This document shows, piece after piece, positions 44,331-53,445 of a stretch of DNA of 64,000 nucleotides; the first letter of the stretch is position 1, and every line of letters starts with the position of its first letter. Made by a program: the position numbers and the translations under genes. This DNA is from Alphaproteobacteria bacterium (GTDB lineage Bacteria; Pseudomonadota; Alphaproteobacteria; Caulobacterales; Caulobacteraceae). The notes under the pieces were generated by a model, which was not told the DNA's origin, made no database searches, and was given only the letters and a program-made list of their open reading frames with translations. Location of the stretch: NCBI GenBank assembly GCA_018821435.1, contig JAHJME010000008.1, forward strand, positions 61,449-125,448, read 5' to 3'.

Positions 44331-44657
44331 ATGAAGAAGATCATTCTTGGCCTGGCCGTCGCCGCGGCGACCTTCGCCGCCGCCGGCGCGGCCTCCGCCC
44401 AGTCGTACGGCTATCAGCGCGAGTATCGTAGCGGCTACGACCGCGACTACCGCTACGATCAGCAACGCTTCCGCGACAGCGATCGCGACGGCATTCCGGA
44501 CCGCGCCGAGTGGGGCCGCGACCGCGACCGCGACGGCCGTCCCGATCAGTACGACCGCTACGACAACCGCCGCGACCGCCACCACCACCGTGGCCACGAT
44601 CGCGGCCGCTACGAGAGCCGTTACGACAATCGCTACGAATACCGCGGCTACCGCTAG
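44331..44657 (+). CDS. Small secreted protein with two TSP3-like calcium motifs
   Basis: A 108-residue protein with a signal peptide (ILGLAVAAATFAAAGAASAQ). The mature part is dominated by Arg, Asp, Tyr and His. Residues 49-60 (DSDRDGIPDRAE) and 64-75 (DRDRDGRPDQYD) fit the DxDxDGxxDxxD calcium-binding pattern of thrombospondin type 3 repeats. The rest (YESRYDNRYEYRGYR) is low complexity. GAAGGAGA precedes the ATG and a strong terminator follows the stop, so it is monocistronic. Its role is unknown; a cell-envelope or metal-binding role is possible. Confidence 0.75.
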   Translation: MKKIILGLAVAAATFAAAGAASAQSYGYQREYRSGYDRDYRYDQQRFRDSDRDGIPDRAEWGRDRDRDGRPDQYDRYDNRRDRHHHRGHDRGRYESRYDNRYEYRGYR

Positions 44658-44666
44658 CTCAACCGG

Positions 44667-44702
44667 ACGCCCCCGCCATCACGGCGGGGGCGTTTCGCGT
44701 TT
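44667..44702 (+). terminator. Rho-independent terminator
   Basis: A perfect 11-bp GC-rich stem (44667-44677 with 44683-44693, loop ATCAC) is followed by TT and then TTTTT a few bases later. It begins 10 bases after the TSP3-like protein gene stop. Confidence 0.85.
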
Positions 44703-44800
44703 TTCAGGAACAAGTTTGACCTTGGTGGGCCACACGTGTTCTTGCGATGTTCATGATCGAGGGCACGCGAACTGAAGCGTACCGCGCCAGCCGCGCTGAC

Positions 44801-45865
44801 TTAGGCGCTCGCCGGCTCCAGCGCCGGGTAATCCGTGTAGCCCGCGGCGCCGGGCGAATAGAAGGTCTCCATTTTCCAGGCGTTCAGCGCGGCGCCGGCT
44901 TTCAGTCGGGCCGGCAGGTCGGGGTTGGAGATGAAGTCCTTGCCGAAGCCGATCGCGTCGGCCTCGCCCGCGTCCAGCAGGGCTTGGCCCGTTTCGCCGG
45001 TCAGGCCCTCATTGGCGATGTAGATCCCGCCGAACGCCGCCTTGAGCTGCGGGCCCAGGCTGTCGCTGCCCACCCGCTCGCGCGCCATCAGGAACGCGAT
45101 CCCGCGTTCGCGCATGGCGCGGGCCACATAGTCGAAGGTGGCCGGCAGGTTCGAGTCGCCCATGTCGTGGCTGTCGCCGCGCGGCGCGATGTGCAGGCCG
45201 ACCCGTTCCGGGCCCCAGACCGCGATCGCCGCGTCCACCGCCTCGAGCATCAGGCGTGCGCGGTTCTCGATCGGTCCGCCGTATTGATCCGTGCGCTTGT
45301 TGGACCCGTCCTGCAGGAACTGGTCCAGCAGATAGCCATTGGCGCCGTGCAGCTCGACCCCGTCGAACCCGGCCCGCTTGGCGTTCTCGGCGCCCTTGCG
45401 ATAGGCCGCGATCACCCCATCGATCTCGTCCAGGCTCAGGGCGCGCGGTACGGGGTACGGGCGCTTGGGACGCAGCAGGCTGACCTCGCCCTTGGCGGCG
45501 ATGGCGCTGGCCGAGACCGGCGGCTGGCCGTCCAGCAGGCTGGGATCGGAGATCCGGCCCACGTGCCACAGCTGCATGAAGATCAGGCCGCCGGCGTCAT
45601 GGACCGCCTTGGTCGTCAGCTTCCAGCCCTCGACCTGTTCGTCCGACCAGATCCCCGGCGTGTCGGCATAGCCGACGCCCAGCGGCGTGACCGACGTGGC
45701 CTCGCTGACGATCAGCCCGGCCGAGGCGCGCTGCGCATAGTATTCCGCCACCAGCGGCCCGGGCGTCCGCTCCACGCCGGAGCGGGCCCGCGTCAGCGGC
45801 GCCATTACGATCCGGTTCTTGAGCGTGAGGTCGCCGATCTTCAGCGGGTCGAACAGCGTGGGCAT
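44801..45865 (-). CDS. Old Yellow Enzyme-family alkene reductase (NemA-like)
   Basis: An FMN-dependent, NAD(P)H-using ene-reductase of 354 residues. The TIM barrel begins LFDPLKIGDLTLKNRIVMAP and has LIFMQLWHVGRIS, FDGVELHGANGYLLDQFL with the substrate-binding histidine and asparagine, and IGFGKDFISNPDLPARLKAG in the phosphate-binding region. It reduces activated C=C bonds and perhaps nitro compounds. It is divergent from the NylB-like hydrolase gene. Confidence 0.93.
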   Translation of the reverse strand: MPTLFDPLKIGDLTLKNRIVMAPLTRARSGVERTPGPLVAEYYAQRASAGLIVSEATSVTPLGVGYADTPGIWSDEQVEGWKLTTKAVHDAGGLIFMQLWHVGRISDPSLLDGQPPVSASAIAAKGEVSLLRPKRPYPVPRALSLDEIDGVIAAYRKGAENAKRAGFDGVELHGANGYLLDQFLQDGSNKRTDQYGGPIENRARLMLEAVDAAIAVWGPERVGLHIAPRGDSHDMGDSNLPATFDYVARAMRERGIAFLMARERVGSDSLGPQLKAAFGGIYIANEGLTGETGQALLDAGEADAIGFGKDFISNPDLPARLKAGAALNAWKMETFYSPGAAGYTDYPALEPASA

Positions 45866-46018
45866 GGATAAGGGTCCTGCGACAGAAGGCGGTCACGATC
45901 AGGTAGGGAGTCCCTGCCGCTTCGCACGCGCAGAATTCCTCCGACCGCGCCCAGATTTCAACGTTGCCGCGCGGCCAAATCCGAGTCCCCATGCGGGCCG
46001 CCCATCCAGGAGGCTCCC

Positions 46019-47275
46019 ATGGCCGACTCCGCCCAACCCGCACCCACCGCCGCCTCCACCGACCCGCAAGCGCTGGGCGTAATGCAGGGGGTCCCGCCGC
46101 CGGCGGAGCGGACCGTGCGCGTCTCCGACACCACCAGCTGGCGCTTTCCCAACACCCGCTGGAGCTTCAGCCATCAGCGCGAGCTGGGCGCCTCGGCCGC
46201 CATCCGCCGCGGGCCCGCGCCCGTCGCGGCGCTGCCCTACGCCCTGCGCGACGATCTCGATGCCGTCGCCTTCACCACCCAGGACGGCCATGCCATGACC
46301 TGGGGCCAGGCCGTGGACGAGACGTTCACCGACGGCCTCGTTGTGCTGCATCGCGGCCAGGTGGTCTACGAGACCTATCGCGGCGCGCTGCAGGCCCACA
46401 TCCCGCACCTGGCCATGTCGGTCACCAAGTCCATCGCTGGGCTGCTGGCCGCCATCCTCGTCGATGAAGGCGCGCTCGACCCTGCGGCCCTGATCCCTGC
46501 GTACCTGCCCGAGCTGGCCGGCACGGCGTTCGCCGACGCCACGCTGCGACACGTCATGGATATGACCACCGGCGTCCGCTACCGCGAGGACTACGTCGAC
46601 CCTGACGCCGAGGTCCGGTTCTACGGCGTCGCCGCCGGCTTCTCGCCGCCGCCCAAGGGCTACGCCGGCCCCACCACCATCTTCGACTTCCTCAAGACCC
46701 TGAAGAAGCAGGGCGAGCACGGCGAGGCGTTCGCCTACAAGACCTGCAACACCGAGGTGCTGGGCTGGATCGTCCAGCGCGTGGCCGGCAAGCCGTTCGC
46801 CGAACTGGTCTCCGAGCGCATCTGGCAGAAGATCGGCGCCGAGGAAGACGGCTACGTCATGGTCGACAGCACCGGCTTCGCCCTGTGCGGCGCCGGCCTC
46901 AACGTCACCACCCGCGATCTGGCCCGGTTCGGCGAGATGCTGCGCCTGGGCGGCCGCTGTAACGGCCGGCAGGTCGTGCCCGAGGCGGTCGTCGCCGACA
47001 TCGCCGCCGGGGCGCGGACCGAGGACTTCGCCAAGGCCGGCTATGTGACCCTTCCGGGCTGGAGCTATCGGAACCAGTGGTGGGTCAGCCATAACCGCTT
47101 CGGCGCGTACACCGCGCGCGGGATCCACGGCCAGGTCTGCTATGTGGCGCCGGGCGCCGAGATGGTGGTGGCGCGCTTCGCCTCGCACCCGACGGCGGCC
47201 AACGGCAATGGCCCGCTGGATCGGATCTCGATCCCCTCCTACGAGGCGCTGGCCGAGCACCTGCTGCGCGGCTAG
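46019..47275 (+). CDS. Serine hydrolase, beta-lactamase fold (6-aminohexanoate hydrolase/EstB-like)
   Basis: A 418-residue serine hydrolase of the penicillin-binding fold. The catalytic SxxK is Ser134-Val-Thr-Lys137 (LAMSVTKSIAG), and AYKTCNTEVLGWIVQRVAGK supplies Tyr240, a pattern close to nylon-oligomer hydrolase NylB and family VIII esterases. No signal peptide is seen, unlike the related gene at 54035, so it should be cytoplasmic. It could hydrolyse esters or amides. Confidence 0.87.
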   Translation: MADSAQPAPTAASTDPQALGVMQGVPPPAERTVRVSDTTSWRFPNTRWSFSHQRELGASAAIRRGPAPVAALPYALRDDLDAVAFTTQDGHAMTWGQAVDETFTDGLVVLHRGQVVYETYRGALQAHIPHLAMSVTKSIAGLLAAILVDEGALDPAALIPAYLPELAGTAFADATLRHVMDMTTGVRYREDYVDPDAEVRFYGVAAGFSPPPKGYAGPTTIFDFLKTLKKQGEHGEAFAYKTCNTEVLGWIVQRVAGKPFAELVSERIWQKIGAEEDGYVMVDSTGFALCGAGLNVTTRDLARFGEMLRLGGRCNGRQVVPEAVVADIAAGARTEDFAKAGYVTLPGWSYRNQWWVSHNRFGAYTARGIHGQVCYVAPGAEMVVARFASHPTAANGNGPLDRISIPSYEALAEHLLRG

Positions 47276-47971
47276 CTACTCGGCCTGCAGTTCGGCGATC
47301 CGTCGGGCGTAGCGGTCGGCCAGCGCCAGGCGGTCCTGGATATTGGCGCTGCCGGCCTGCCAGGCGGACTGGGCGTCTTCCAGCGCCTTGGGGTCGGCTC
47401 CGTCGGCGCGGGCCTGCTCCAGCGCGGACTTCATCCGCCGGTCCTGGATGGCCAGACTGGGATAGCCGCAGACCAGACGCTCATGCGCCGTCGGCAGGTC
47501 GAGGCAGGGATTGTCGTGGCGGCGCTCCGGCGGCAGCTCGGCGCGCAGCGCCGGGGCCGAGGGCTCCGCGATAGGCTGCGTCAGCGATTCCTCAGGAAGC
47601 TTGGTGGTCGTCAGCGCCACGGCGATCCGCGGGGCGGGCTGGCCGGTGGTCAGGGCCACCGCCTGTGGGCGCTGTGTTTGCGGGGGGCTGAGGCTGACGC
47701 CCCAGGCCAGCGCCGCGCCGATGAAGGCCGCGAGGCCGGCCACGGCGACGGCGGGCGCGCGTCGCGGGCGAATCGGCGGTGGCGCGAGGTATCGCGGCGC
47801 GGGCCTGGGCGTGGCCGACATCGGCAGGGTCTGGCCCGGCGTCCGCCCGGGTCTGGCGGCGAGCTCGGCCTCGAGCTGGCGTGCCAGGCTATCCTGGCCG
47901 CGGGCGCGCGCCAGTTCCAGCAGGCGCTTCACCTCTGCCGCGCTCAACGCCGTAAGCTGAATTCCCAGCAT
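47276..47971 (-). CDS. Membrane-anchored protein with LprI-like (DUF1311) C-terminal domain
   Basis: A 231-residue protein. The N-terminal ~35 residues are helical (LTALSAAEVKRLLELARARG), one transmembrane helix lies at ~75-93 (VAVAGLAAFIGAALAWGVSL), and the C-terminal ~80 residues (NPCLDLPTAHERLVCGYPSL, then ALEDAQSAWQAGSANIQDRL) resemble the LprI/DUF1311 domain, some members of which inhibit lysozyme. Two cysteines in that domain may pair. The C-terminus should be periplasmic. Its stop directly abuts that of the NylB-like gene. The domain call is by eye. Confidence 0.65.
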   Translation of the reverse strand: MLGIQLTALSAAEVKRLLELARARGQDSLARQLEAELAARPGRTPGQTLPMSATPRPAPRYLAPPPIRPRRAPAVAVAGLAAFIGAALAWGVSLSPPQTQRPQAVALTTGQPAPRIAVALTTTKLPEESLTQPIAEPSAPALRAELPPERRHDNPCLDLPTAHERLVCGYPSLAIQDRRMKSALEQARADGADPKALEDAQSAWQAGSANIQDRLALADRYARRIAELQAE

Positions 47972-48173
47972 GAAGACCGCTAGCCTCCCCAAGCGCGGCT
48001 CAATCCCGACGCAAGATTAACACGGTCGCGGCAGTCCGTCAGGCCATCGCGGCCTGCGGCGAGTGTGGCCAATTGGGCGACGAATGTCGCCCGTATGGGG
48101 TGTGGCGTTGTTCGCCGTCGACGAACGGCCTAGCTTCCAAACGGGGCGGGGGCGCTCCGTATTGGGGGTGTGT

Positions 48174-51100
48174 ATGGGGCGACGCGTAACGAGCGCCGGT
48201 CTGGCTGTCGCGTTGACCGGCGTCGCGGGGGCGGCGCTGGCCCAGCCCGTGCCACGGACCGCGCCCATCTCCGGCGCCATCGCGGCGGCCAAGGGCGGCG
48301 AACAGGCTGTCCTGGTCAGCGAGACGGCCCTGCGCCGCGCCGAAGTGCGCCAGCAGCTCAAGGCCGGCGACACCCTGCGCACCAACGCTGCCGGCACGCT
48401 GGCCATCGTCTTCGCCGACCGCACTCAGATCCGGCTGGGCCGCAACTCGGTGCTGCTGGTCAAGCAGGTGACGGCAGGCGTGCCGTCGGCGCTCCAACTC
48501 CAGCAAGGCAGCGTTTGGGGCCGCAGCCCGCGCGGCAAAGCCAACCTTTCGGTAGAGACGCCGTCCGCCACCGCCGCCATCCGCGGCACCGACTGGGCGC
48601 TGACCGTCTCCGGCGACGCCACCGCGCTCCAGGTCTTCGACGGCGCGGTCAGCCTGACCAACGGCCAGGGCGCAGTGAACGTCGCTGCCGGCCAGGCCGC
48701 GCGCGCCACACTGGGTCAGGCGCCGGTGCTGGTGGTGCTGGCCGATGCAGTGGGGCGAGAGCAGATGCTCTATTTCGTCCAACGAGAAGAGGGCCTGGAC
48801 CTGCTGGGCGGCCGCAGTCCCGCGTTCGCCGCTGCGTTGCGTGGCGAGGCCGCCGCGCCGTCGCTGGATACCGCCGATCCGCTATCCTACGTCGGTCATG
48901 GCTTCCTCGCAGCCTATGGCGGCGACCTGCGCGGCGCGCTGAGGCTCAGCCAGGAGGGTCTCGCGCGCTATCCGGACGAACCCGCGCTCTACGCGCTGCA
49001 GGCCCGCACGGCGCTGTTGCTGGGCGACCCCGCGGCGGCCGAAGCCGCGGTGGAGAAGGCCCTGGCGCGCAATGCCCGCGACGCCGCGGCCCTGACGCTG
49101 CGGGCGCAGATCAAGGCTGACTATCGCAGCCAACCCTACGCCGCCCTGGCCGATGCCGAGGCCGCCATCGCCGCCGATCCGAGCCGCAGTGCGTCCTACG
49201 CGATTCTCAGCCAGGTGCGGCTGGAGCGGGCCGCCGACAAGGAGGCGCTGGACGCCATCCTCGCCGCCCTGGAACGCGACCCGCAGAACCCGGAACTGCA
49301 CGCTCGCCACGCCCAGGTGCTGCTGGGGCAGAACCGCGTGCATGAGGCCAAGGCCGCCATCGACCGCGCCCTGGCCCTCGACCCCTCGCGCGCAACCGCG
49401 CGCGCCGCCCTGTCGCAATACCTGATCGAGACCGGCCAGATCGAAGCCGCGCGCGACGAGGTGCTGGCCGCCAGCGCCGACAACCCCGGCTATGCGCGCG
49501 CCCTGACTCAGTTGGCCGAGATCGAATACCGGCTGGGCGACGAGACGGGCGCGTTGCAGCAGCTCGACGCCGCCGACCGCCTGGACCCCGAGAGCCCGCT
49601 GACGCCGGTGGCCCGCACCGCCATCGCCTTGCACAGCTACCGCGTCGACGACGCCATCGCCGGGTCCCGCGAAGCGCTGCGGCGGTTCCGGGCGCGGGGC
49701 GGGGTCTATTCCAGCCTGTCCGAGAACCGGATCACCGGCAGTTACGCGGCCCAGGCGTTCCGGTTCGCCGGGATGGACGAATGGGCGCGGTTCTACGGCG
49801 ACCGGGTCTTCGACAGCTACACGCCCTCCAGCTACTTCGACCAGGCGCTGAACCGGCTGCCGGATCCGACCTTCGTGGCGCCGCTGGAAGGGATCGGCTT
49901 CGACGTCGCCCTGGGCAAGTCGATCGCGCCGCTATCCAGCTTCCTGCAGGGCCTGGTCCTCGACCCCCTGGCCGTGACCTATCCCAAGCGCCGGGTGCAG
50001 TTCTTCAAGGAGGCGTTCACCGAGACCAGCGTCGCCGCCGCGTTCGGTCGCAACGACGACGTCGGCCGCCCCTCCGCGTTCGCGACCTTGGACGGCCTGA
50101 CGCACAGCCCGTTCCCCATCGCCTACAGCATCACCGCCGGTCATCGCGAGATCGACCGCCGGAACGGCGCGCCAGCGTCCGCGCGCGAGGAGAACGCCGA
50201 ATATCTGCGCGGGTGGCTGGGCGCGGAGGTGGGCGCTTACGACAACCTCGCCGCCTTCGTCGACCTGGAGCGCCTGTCGACCGACGAGCGCGAGGCGGTC
50301 ACGGGCCTTCCGGCCATGTCGCGCGGCAAGGACGCCGTCCTGTTCGGCTTCTGGAACCACAAGTTCGGCGACCGCGACGTGCTGACGGTGGGCGTCGGTC
50401 ATCGCAATCGCACGCGCGACCAGGACGTTGGCGTCACCGCCCAGATCGACCGCAGCACGCGTTTCACGGTCGCCAGCGCCAGCTACCAGAAGAGCCTGGA
50501 TCGCCTGGACCTCGAGGCCGGCTTGGAGGCCGTGCGCCAGCGCGCCCGCAGCGACGCCGTCGGCGCACCCGTCACCCCCGACGCCAGCCGCACGCGGTTC
50601 AACCAGGAGCGGGCGTATTTCGACGCGCGCTGGGCGCCCTATGGGCCGCTGATCCTGCAAGGGCAGGTCGCGGTCGTGGACAGCCACATCCGCCAAGTCG
50701 GCGCGGCGTTCTATCCGGTGGCGCGGTTGGGGCCGACCGACCAGACCACGTTCGACTTCAAGCTGAGCGCCGCATTCGAACCGCGCGCTGGCCACTGGCT
50801 ACGCGCCGCCTTCTCCCGCGAGACGACCAGCGAGGTCGCTTTCACCTTCGCCCCGACCAACCCGGTGGGCCTGCGCGCCGACTACATCCCGTCGAACTTC
50901 GCCGGGCAGTTCGATAGCGCCATCGTCCGCTGGGAAGGCGAGTGGAACCCGCGCGTCTTCTCCAGCTTCGAGTACCAGCACCAGGACTTCGATGGCTTGG
51001 TGGCGCCAACGCCCGACGACCAATTTCCGCTGGGCTTCGCCGACGCGCAGATCGACCGCTTCCGGACCGCGCTCAACATCTGGCCCGGCGGAAACGTCGG

Positions 51101-51455
51101 CCTGTCGGCCAGCTACGCCTGGTCGGACGGCGAGGGGACGCAGATCCTGGGCCGGCTGCCGTTGCCGGACCGCAAGCTGCCCTACCTGCCGCGCCACTTC
51201 GTGCAGACGCAGGTGAGCTGGGCTTCGCCCGCCCGCGTGAAGGTCGAGCTGCGCCAGACCTGGGCCAGTTCGGTGGTCAACTTCGCTGGCCAGCGGAGGG
51301 GCGACAGCTTCGTCACCGACGCCAGCCTGGTCTGGGAACCCCTCGACAAGCGCGCCGAGGTAAAGCTGGTCATCGAGAACCTGTTCGATGCCGAGAACAC
51401 CCTGCGGCCGACGGCCGGACGGCTGATCGGCGGCGCGGTGGCGTACCGGTTCTGA
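48174..51455 (+). CDS. FecR-domain, TPR and outer-membrane beta-barrel fusion protein
   Basis: A 1093-residue exported protein (signal peptide LAVALTGVAGAALAQ). A FecR domain covers residues ~40-175 (LKAGDTLRTNAAGTLAIVFA, then VETPSATAAIRGTDWALTVS). About eight TPR-like repeats follow (~215-510; for example AAVEKALARNARDAAALTLR). The last ~560 residues are amphipathic strands ending RLIGGAVAYRF, with aromatic terminus and IENLFDAENT, like a TonB-dependent receptor barrel. It is thus a probable outer-membrane sensor. The stop overlaps the CHASE2 cyclase start (TGATG), so the two form one signalling unit. Confidence 0.82.
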   Translation: MGRRVTSAGLAVALTGVAGAALAQPVPRTAPISGAIAAAKGGEQAVLVSETALRRAEVRQQLKAGDTLRTNAAGTLAIVFADRTQIRLGRNSVLLVKQVTAGVPSALQLQQGSVWGRSPRGKANLSVETPSATAAIRGTDWALTVSGDATALQVFDGAVSLTNGQGAVNVAAGQAARATLGQAPVLVVLADAVGREQMLYFVQREEGLDLLGGRSPAFAAALRGEAAAPSLDTADPLSYVGHGFLAAYGGDLRGALRLSQEGLARYPDEPALYALQARTALLLGDPAAAEAAVEKALARNARDAAALTLRAQIKADYRSQPYAALADAEAAIAADPSRSASYAILSQVRLERAADKEALDAILAALERDPQNPELHARHAQVLLGQNRVHEAKAAIDRALALDPSRATARAALSQYLIETGQIEAARDEVLAASADNPGYARALTQLAEIEYRLGDETGALQQLDAADRLDPESPLTPVARTAIALHSYRVDDAIAGSREALRRFRARGGVYSSLSENRITGSYAAQAFRFAGMDEWARFYGDRVFDSYTPSSYFDQALNRLPDPTFVAPLEGIGFDVALGKSIAPLSSFLQGLVLDPLAVTYPKRRVQFFKEAFTETSVAAAFGRNDDVGRPSAFATLDGLTHSPFPIAYSITAGHREIDRRNGAPASAREENAEYLRGWLGAEVGAYDNLAAFVDLERLSTDEREAVTGLPAMSRGKDAVLFGFWNHKFGDRDVLTVGVGHRNRTRDQDVGVTAQIDRSTRFTVASASYQKSLDRLDLEAGLEAVRQRARSDAVGAPVTPDASRTRFNQERAYFDARWAPYGPLILQGQVAVVDSHIRQVGAAFYPVARLGPTDQTTFDFKLSAAFEPRAGHWLRAAFSRETTSEVAFTFAPTNPVGLRADYIPSNFAGQFDSAIVRWEGEWNPRVFSSFEYQHQDFDGLVAPTPDDQFPLGFADAQIDRFRTALNIWPGGNVGLSASYAWSDGEGTQILGRLPLPDRKLPYLPRHFVQTQVSWASPARVKVELRQTWASSVVNFAGQRRGDSFVTDASLVWEPLDKRAEVKLVIENLFDAENTLRPTAGRLIGGAVAYRF

Positions 51456-53239
51456 TGCGCGCGGGGGGCCGCCTCACGCTGCGCCTCGCCATCGCGATCG
51501 CGGTCGGGTTGGCGGTCGCCCTCGCTACCGGCCTGCGGGTGTTCGAGCCGGTCAGCGGCCGGGCGTTCGACCTGCTGTCGTCTGTCGCGCCGGCGCATCC
51601 GCCGCAGCCCGGCGCGGTGCTCGTCACCATCGACGAGCCCAGCTTCTCGGCCCTGGGGCGGCCCTGGCCCTGGCCGCGCGACACCCACGCTCAGCTGATC
51701 CGCGCCCTGCGCCAGGCGGGCGCGAAAGCCATCGCCTTCGACGTGGTCTTCGCCGAGCCCTCCGACCCGACCGCCGACGCGGCCCTGGCCGCCGCGGCGG
51801 GCGCGGACACCCTGTTCGCCGCCGACGAGACGGTGAGCGAGCAGGGCTATGGCTCGACTGTCATCCGCACCGAGCCGATCGCGGAGCTGTTGGCCGGCGG
51901 CGCCCAGTCCGGCGTGGCCAGCCTGTCGATGGACGGCGATGGCGTGCTGCGGCGGATCCCGCGTTATCCCGACAGCTTCGCCGCCCGCATCGCGCGAATG
52001 ACCGGCGCACCTGGCGAGGCGGGGCAGGGTGGGCGGCTGATCCAGTACTTCGGCCCGGCCGGCAGCTATCCGCGCGTGTCGTACTATCAGGCGCTGGAGC
52101 CCGCGAAGTATCTGCCGCCGGACCTGTTGAAGGGGCGCATCGTCATCGTCGGCCTCGCCCTGCAAACCTCGCCGGAGGCGGGGAAGCGCGGCGTCGACGC
52201 GTTCGAGACGCCCTGGACCTTGACCACCCGCCAGCTCAGTCCGGGCCTGGAGGTGCAGGCCACTCTCTATGACAATCTGGTCCACGGGCTGGGCATCCGG
52301 GTCGCGCCGCTGCCGGTCAGCCTGTTCTTCGTCCTGACATCCACGCTGCTGGGCTGGCTGGCGACCCGGCCACAAGCGCCGCTCGCCAAGGCCGGCCTGA
52401 CGATCGGCGCAGTGCTCTCCGGCATTATGGCGGCGTGGATGATGCTGCGGTTCGGGCGGATCTGGGTCTCGCCCGTGGAGCCGGCCGTCACCCTGGCGTT
52501 ACAGGCCATCGCGTTGTCGGCCTACGACTTCGCCGCCGAACAGCGCCGGCGGCGCGAGACCCAGGCCGCCTTCTCGCAATACGTCGCCCCGGCCGTGGTC
52601 GAGCGGTTGATCGCCAACCCCGAGCTACTCAACCTGGGCGGCGAGACCAAGGACCTGACGATCATGTTCGCGGACATCCGCGGCTTCACCGGCATCTCCG
52701 AGGCGATGAAGGACGACCCGCAGGCCCTGACGCGGATGATCAACGGCATCCTGACCCCGTTGTCCGAGATCATCATGGCGCGGGGCGGCACCATCGACAA
52801 ATACATGGGCGACTGCGTCATGGCCTTCTGGGGCGCGCCGCTGGACGACGCCGACCACGCCCGGCACGCGGTGGACGCGGCCATGGCGATGCTGGCCGCC
52901 ATGCCCACGATCAACGACACCTTGCGCGCCGCCGCGCCGGACCGCGACTTGCCGCCGGTCCGCATCGGCATCGGCGTGAATTCGGGAACCTGCGTGGTGG
53001 GCAACATGGGCTCGGAGAAGCGCTTCGACTATTCGGTCCTGGGCGACGCGGTGAACATCGCCTCGCGGCTGGAAGGACTCTGCAAGACCTACGAGGTGGA
53101 GCTGGTGGTCGGTGAAGCCACGGCGCGCGCGCTCACCGACGTGGACCTGGTCGAGCTGGATCGCATCGCCGTCCGCGGCAAGCGCGAGACCCAGGCGATC
53201 TACACCGCCAAGGCGCTGCGGGAACTCTCGGACGGGTAG
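51455..53239 (+). CDS. CHASE2-domain adenylate/guanylate cyclase
   Basis: A class III cyclase of 594 residues with an N-terminal helix, a periplasmic CHASE2 domain (~35-280; VLVTIDEPSFSALGRPWPWP), three membrane helices (~285-355) and the catalytic domain. The latter has metal aspartates Asp407 (MFADIRGFTG) and Asp453, Lys449 (DKYMGDCVMAFWG), and Asn534/Arg538 in VLGDAVNIASRLE. Lys449 with Ser527 favours ATP over GTP. All catalytic residues are present. It is translationally coupled to the FecR-TPR-barrel gene, which likely supplies its signal. Confidence 0.9.
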   Translation: MRAGGRLTLRLAIAIAVGLAVALATGLRVFEPVSGRAFDLLSSVAPAHPPQPGAVLVTIDEPSFSALGRPWPWPRDTHAQLIRALRQAGAKAIAFDVVFAEPSDPTADAALAAAAGADTLFAADETVSEQGYGSTVIRTEPIAELLAGGAQSGVASLSMDGDGVLRRIPRYPDSFAARIARMTGAPGEAGQGGRLIQYFGPAGSYPRVSYYQALEPAKYLPPDLLKGRIVIVGLALQTSPEAGKRGVDAFETPWTLTTRQLSPGLEVQATLYDNLVHGLGIRVAPLPVSLFFVLTSTLLGWLATRPQAPLAKAGLTIGAVLSGIMAAWMMLRFGRIWVSPVEPAVTLALQAIALSAYDFAAEQRRRRETQAAFSQYVAPAVVERLIANPELLNLGGETKDLTIMFADIRGFTGISEAMKDDPQALTRMINGILTPLSEIIMARGGTIDKYMGDCVMAFWGAPLDDADHARHAVDAAMAMLAAMPTINDTLRAAAPDRDLPPVRIGIGVNSGTCVVGNMGSEKRFDYSVLGDAVNIASRLEGLCKTYEVELVVGEATARALTDVDLVELDRIAVRGKRETQAIYTAKALRELSDG

Positions 53240-53265
53240 CCGACTTATCCCGGGCAGGAGACCCG

Positions 53266-53445
53266 ATGGCGGATGAAGCGACGACGGGGCGCGAGATGAT
53301 CGACAGCGACTTCAACGACGATCCAGCGACGCGCGCCGGGCAGATCGACGTCCTGATGGCCGGCCCGCCGGCTGAGCTGCCGTCCATCGTGGTGGTCGGC
53401 GATGACGCCGTCTTCGGCCTGCGCCCGATCCGGCGGCAGGCCTAG
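53266..53445 (+). CDS. Small 59-residue protein of unknown function
   Basis: A short acidic ORF (59 residues) starting at an ATG with AGGAG upstream, 26 bp after the cyclase stop and so probably in its operon. It begins MADEATTGREMIDSDFNDDP and has a hydrophobic stretch (LPSIVVVGDD). No signal peptide or known domain. The stop shares the bases CTAG with that of the opposite flavodoxin-like gene. Expression and function are unproven. Confidence 0.55.
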   Translation: MADEATTGREMIDSDFNDDPATRAGQIDVLMAGPPAELPSIVVVGDDAVFGLRPIRRQA

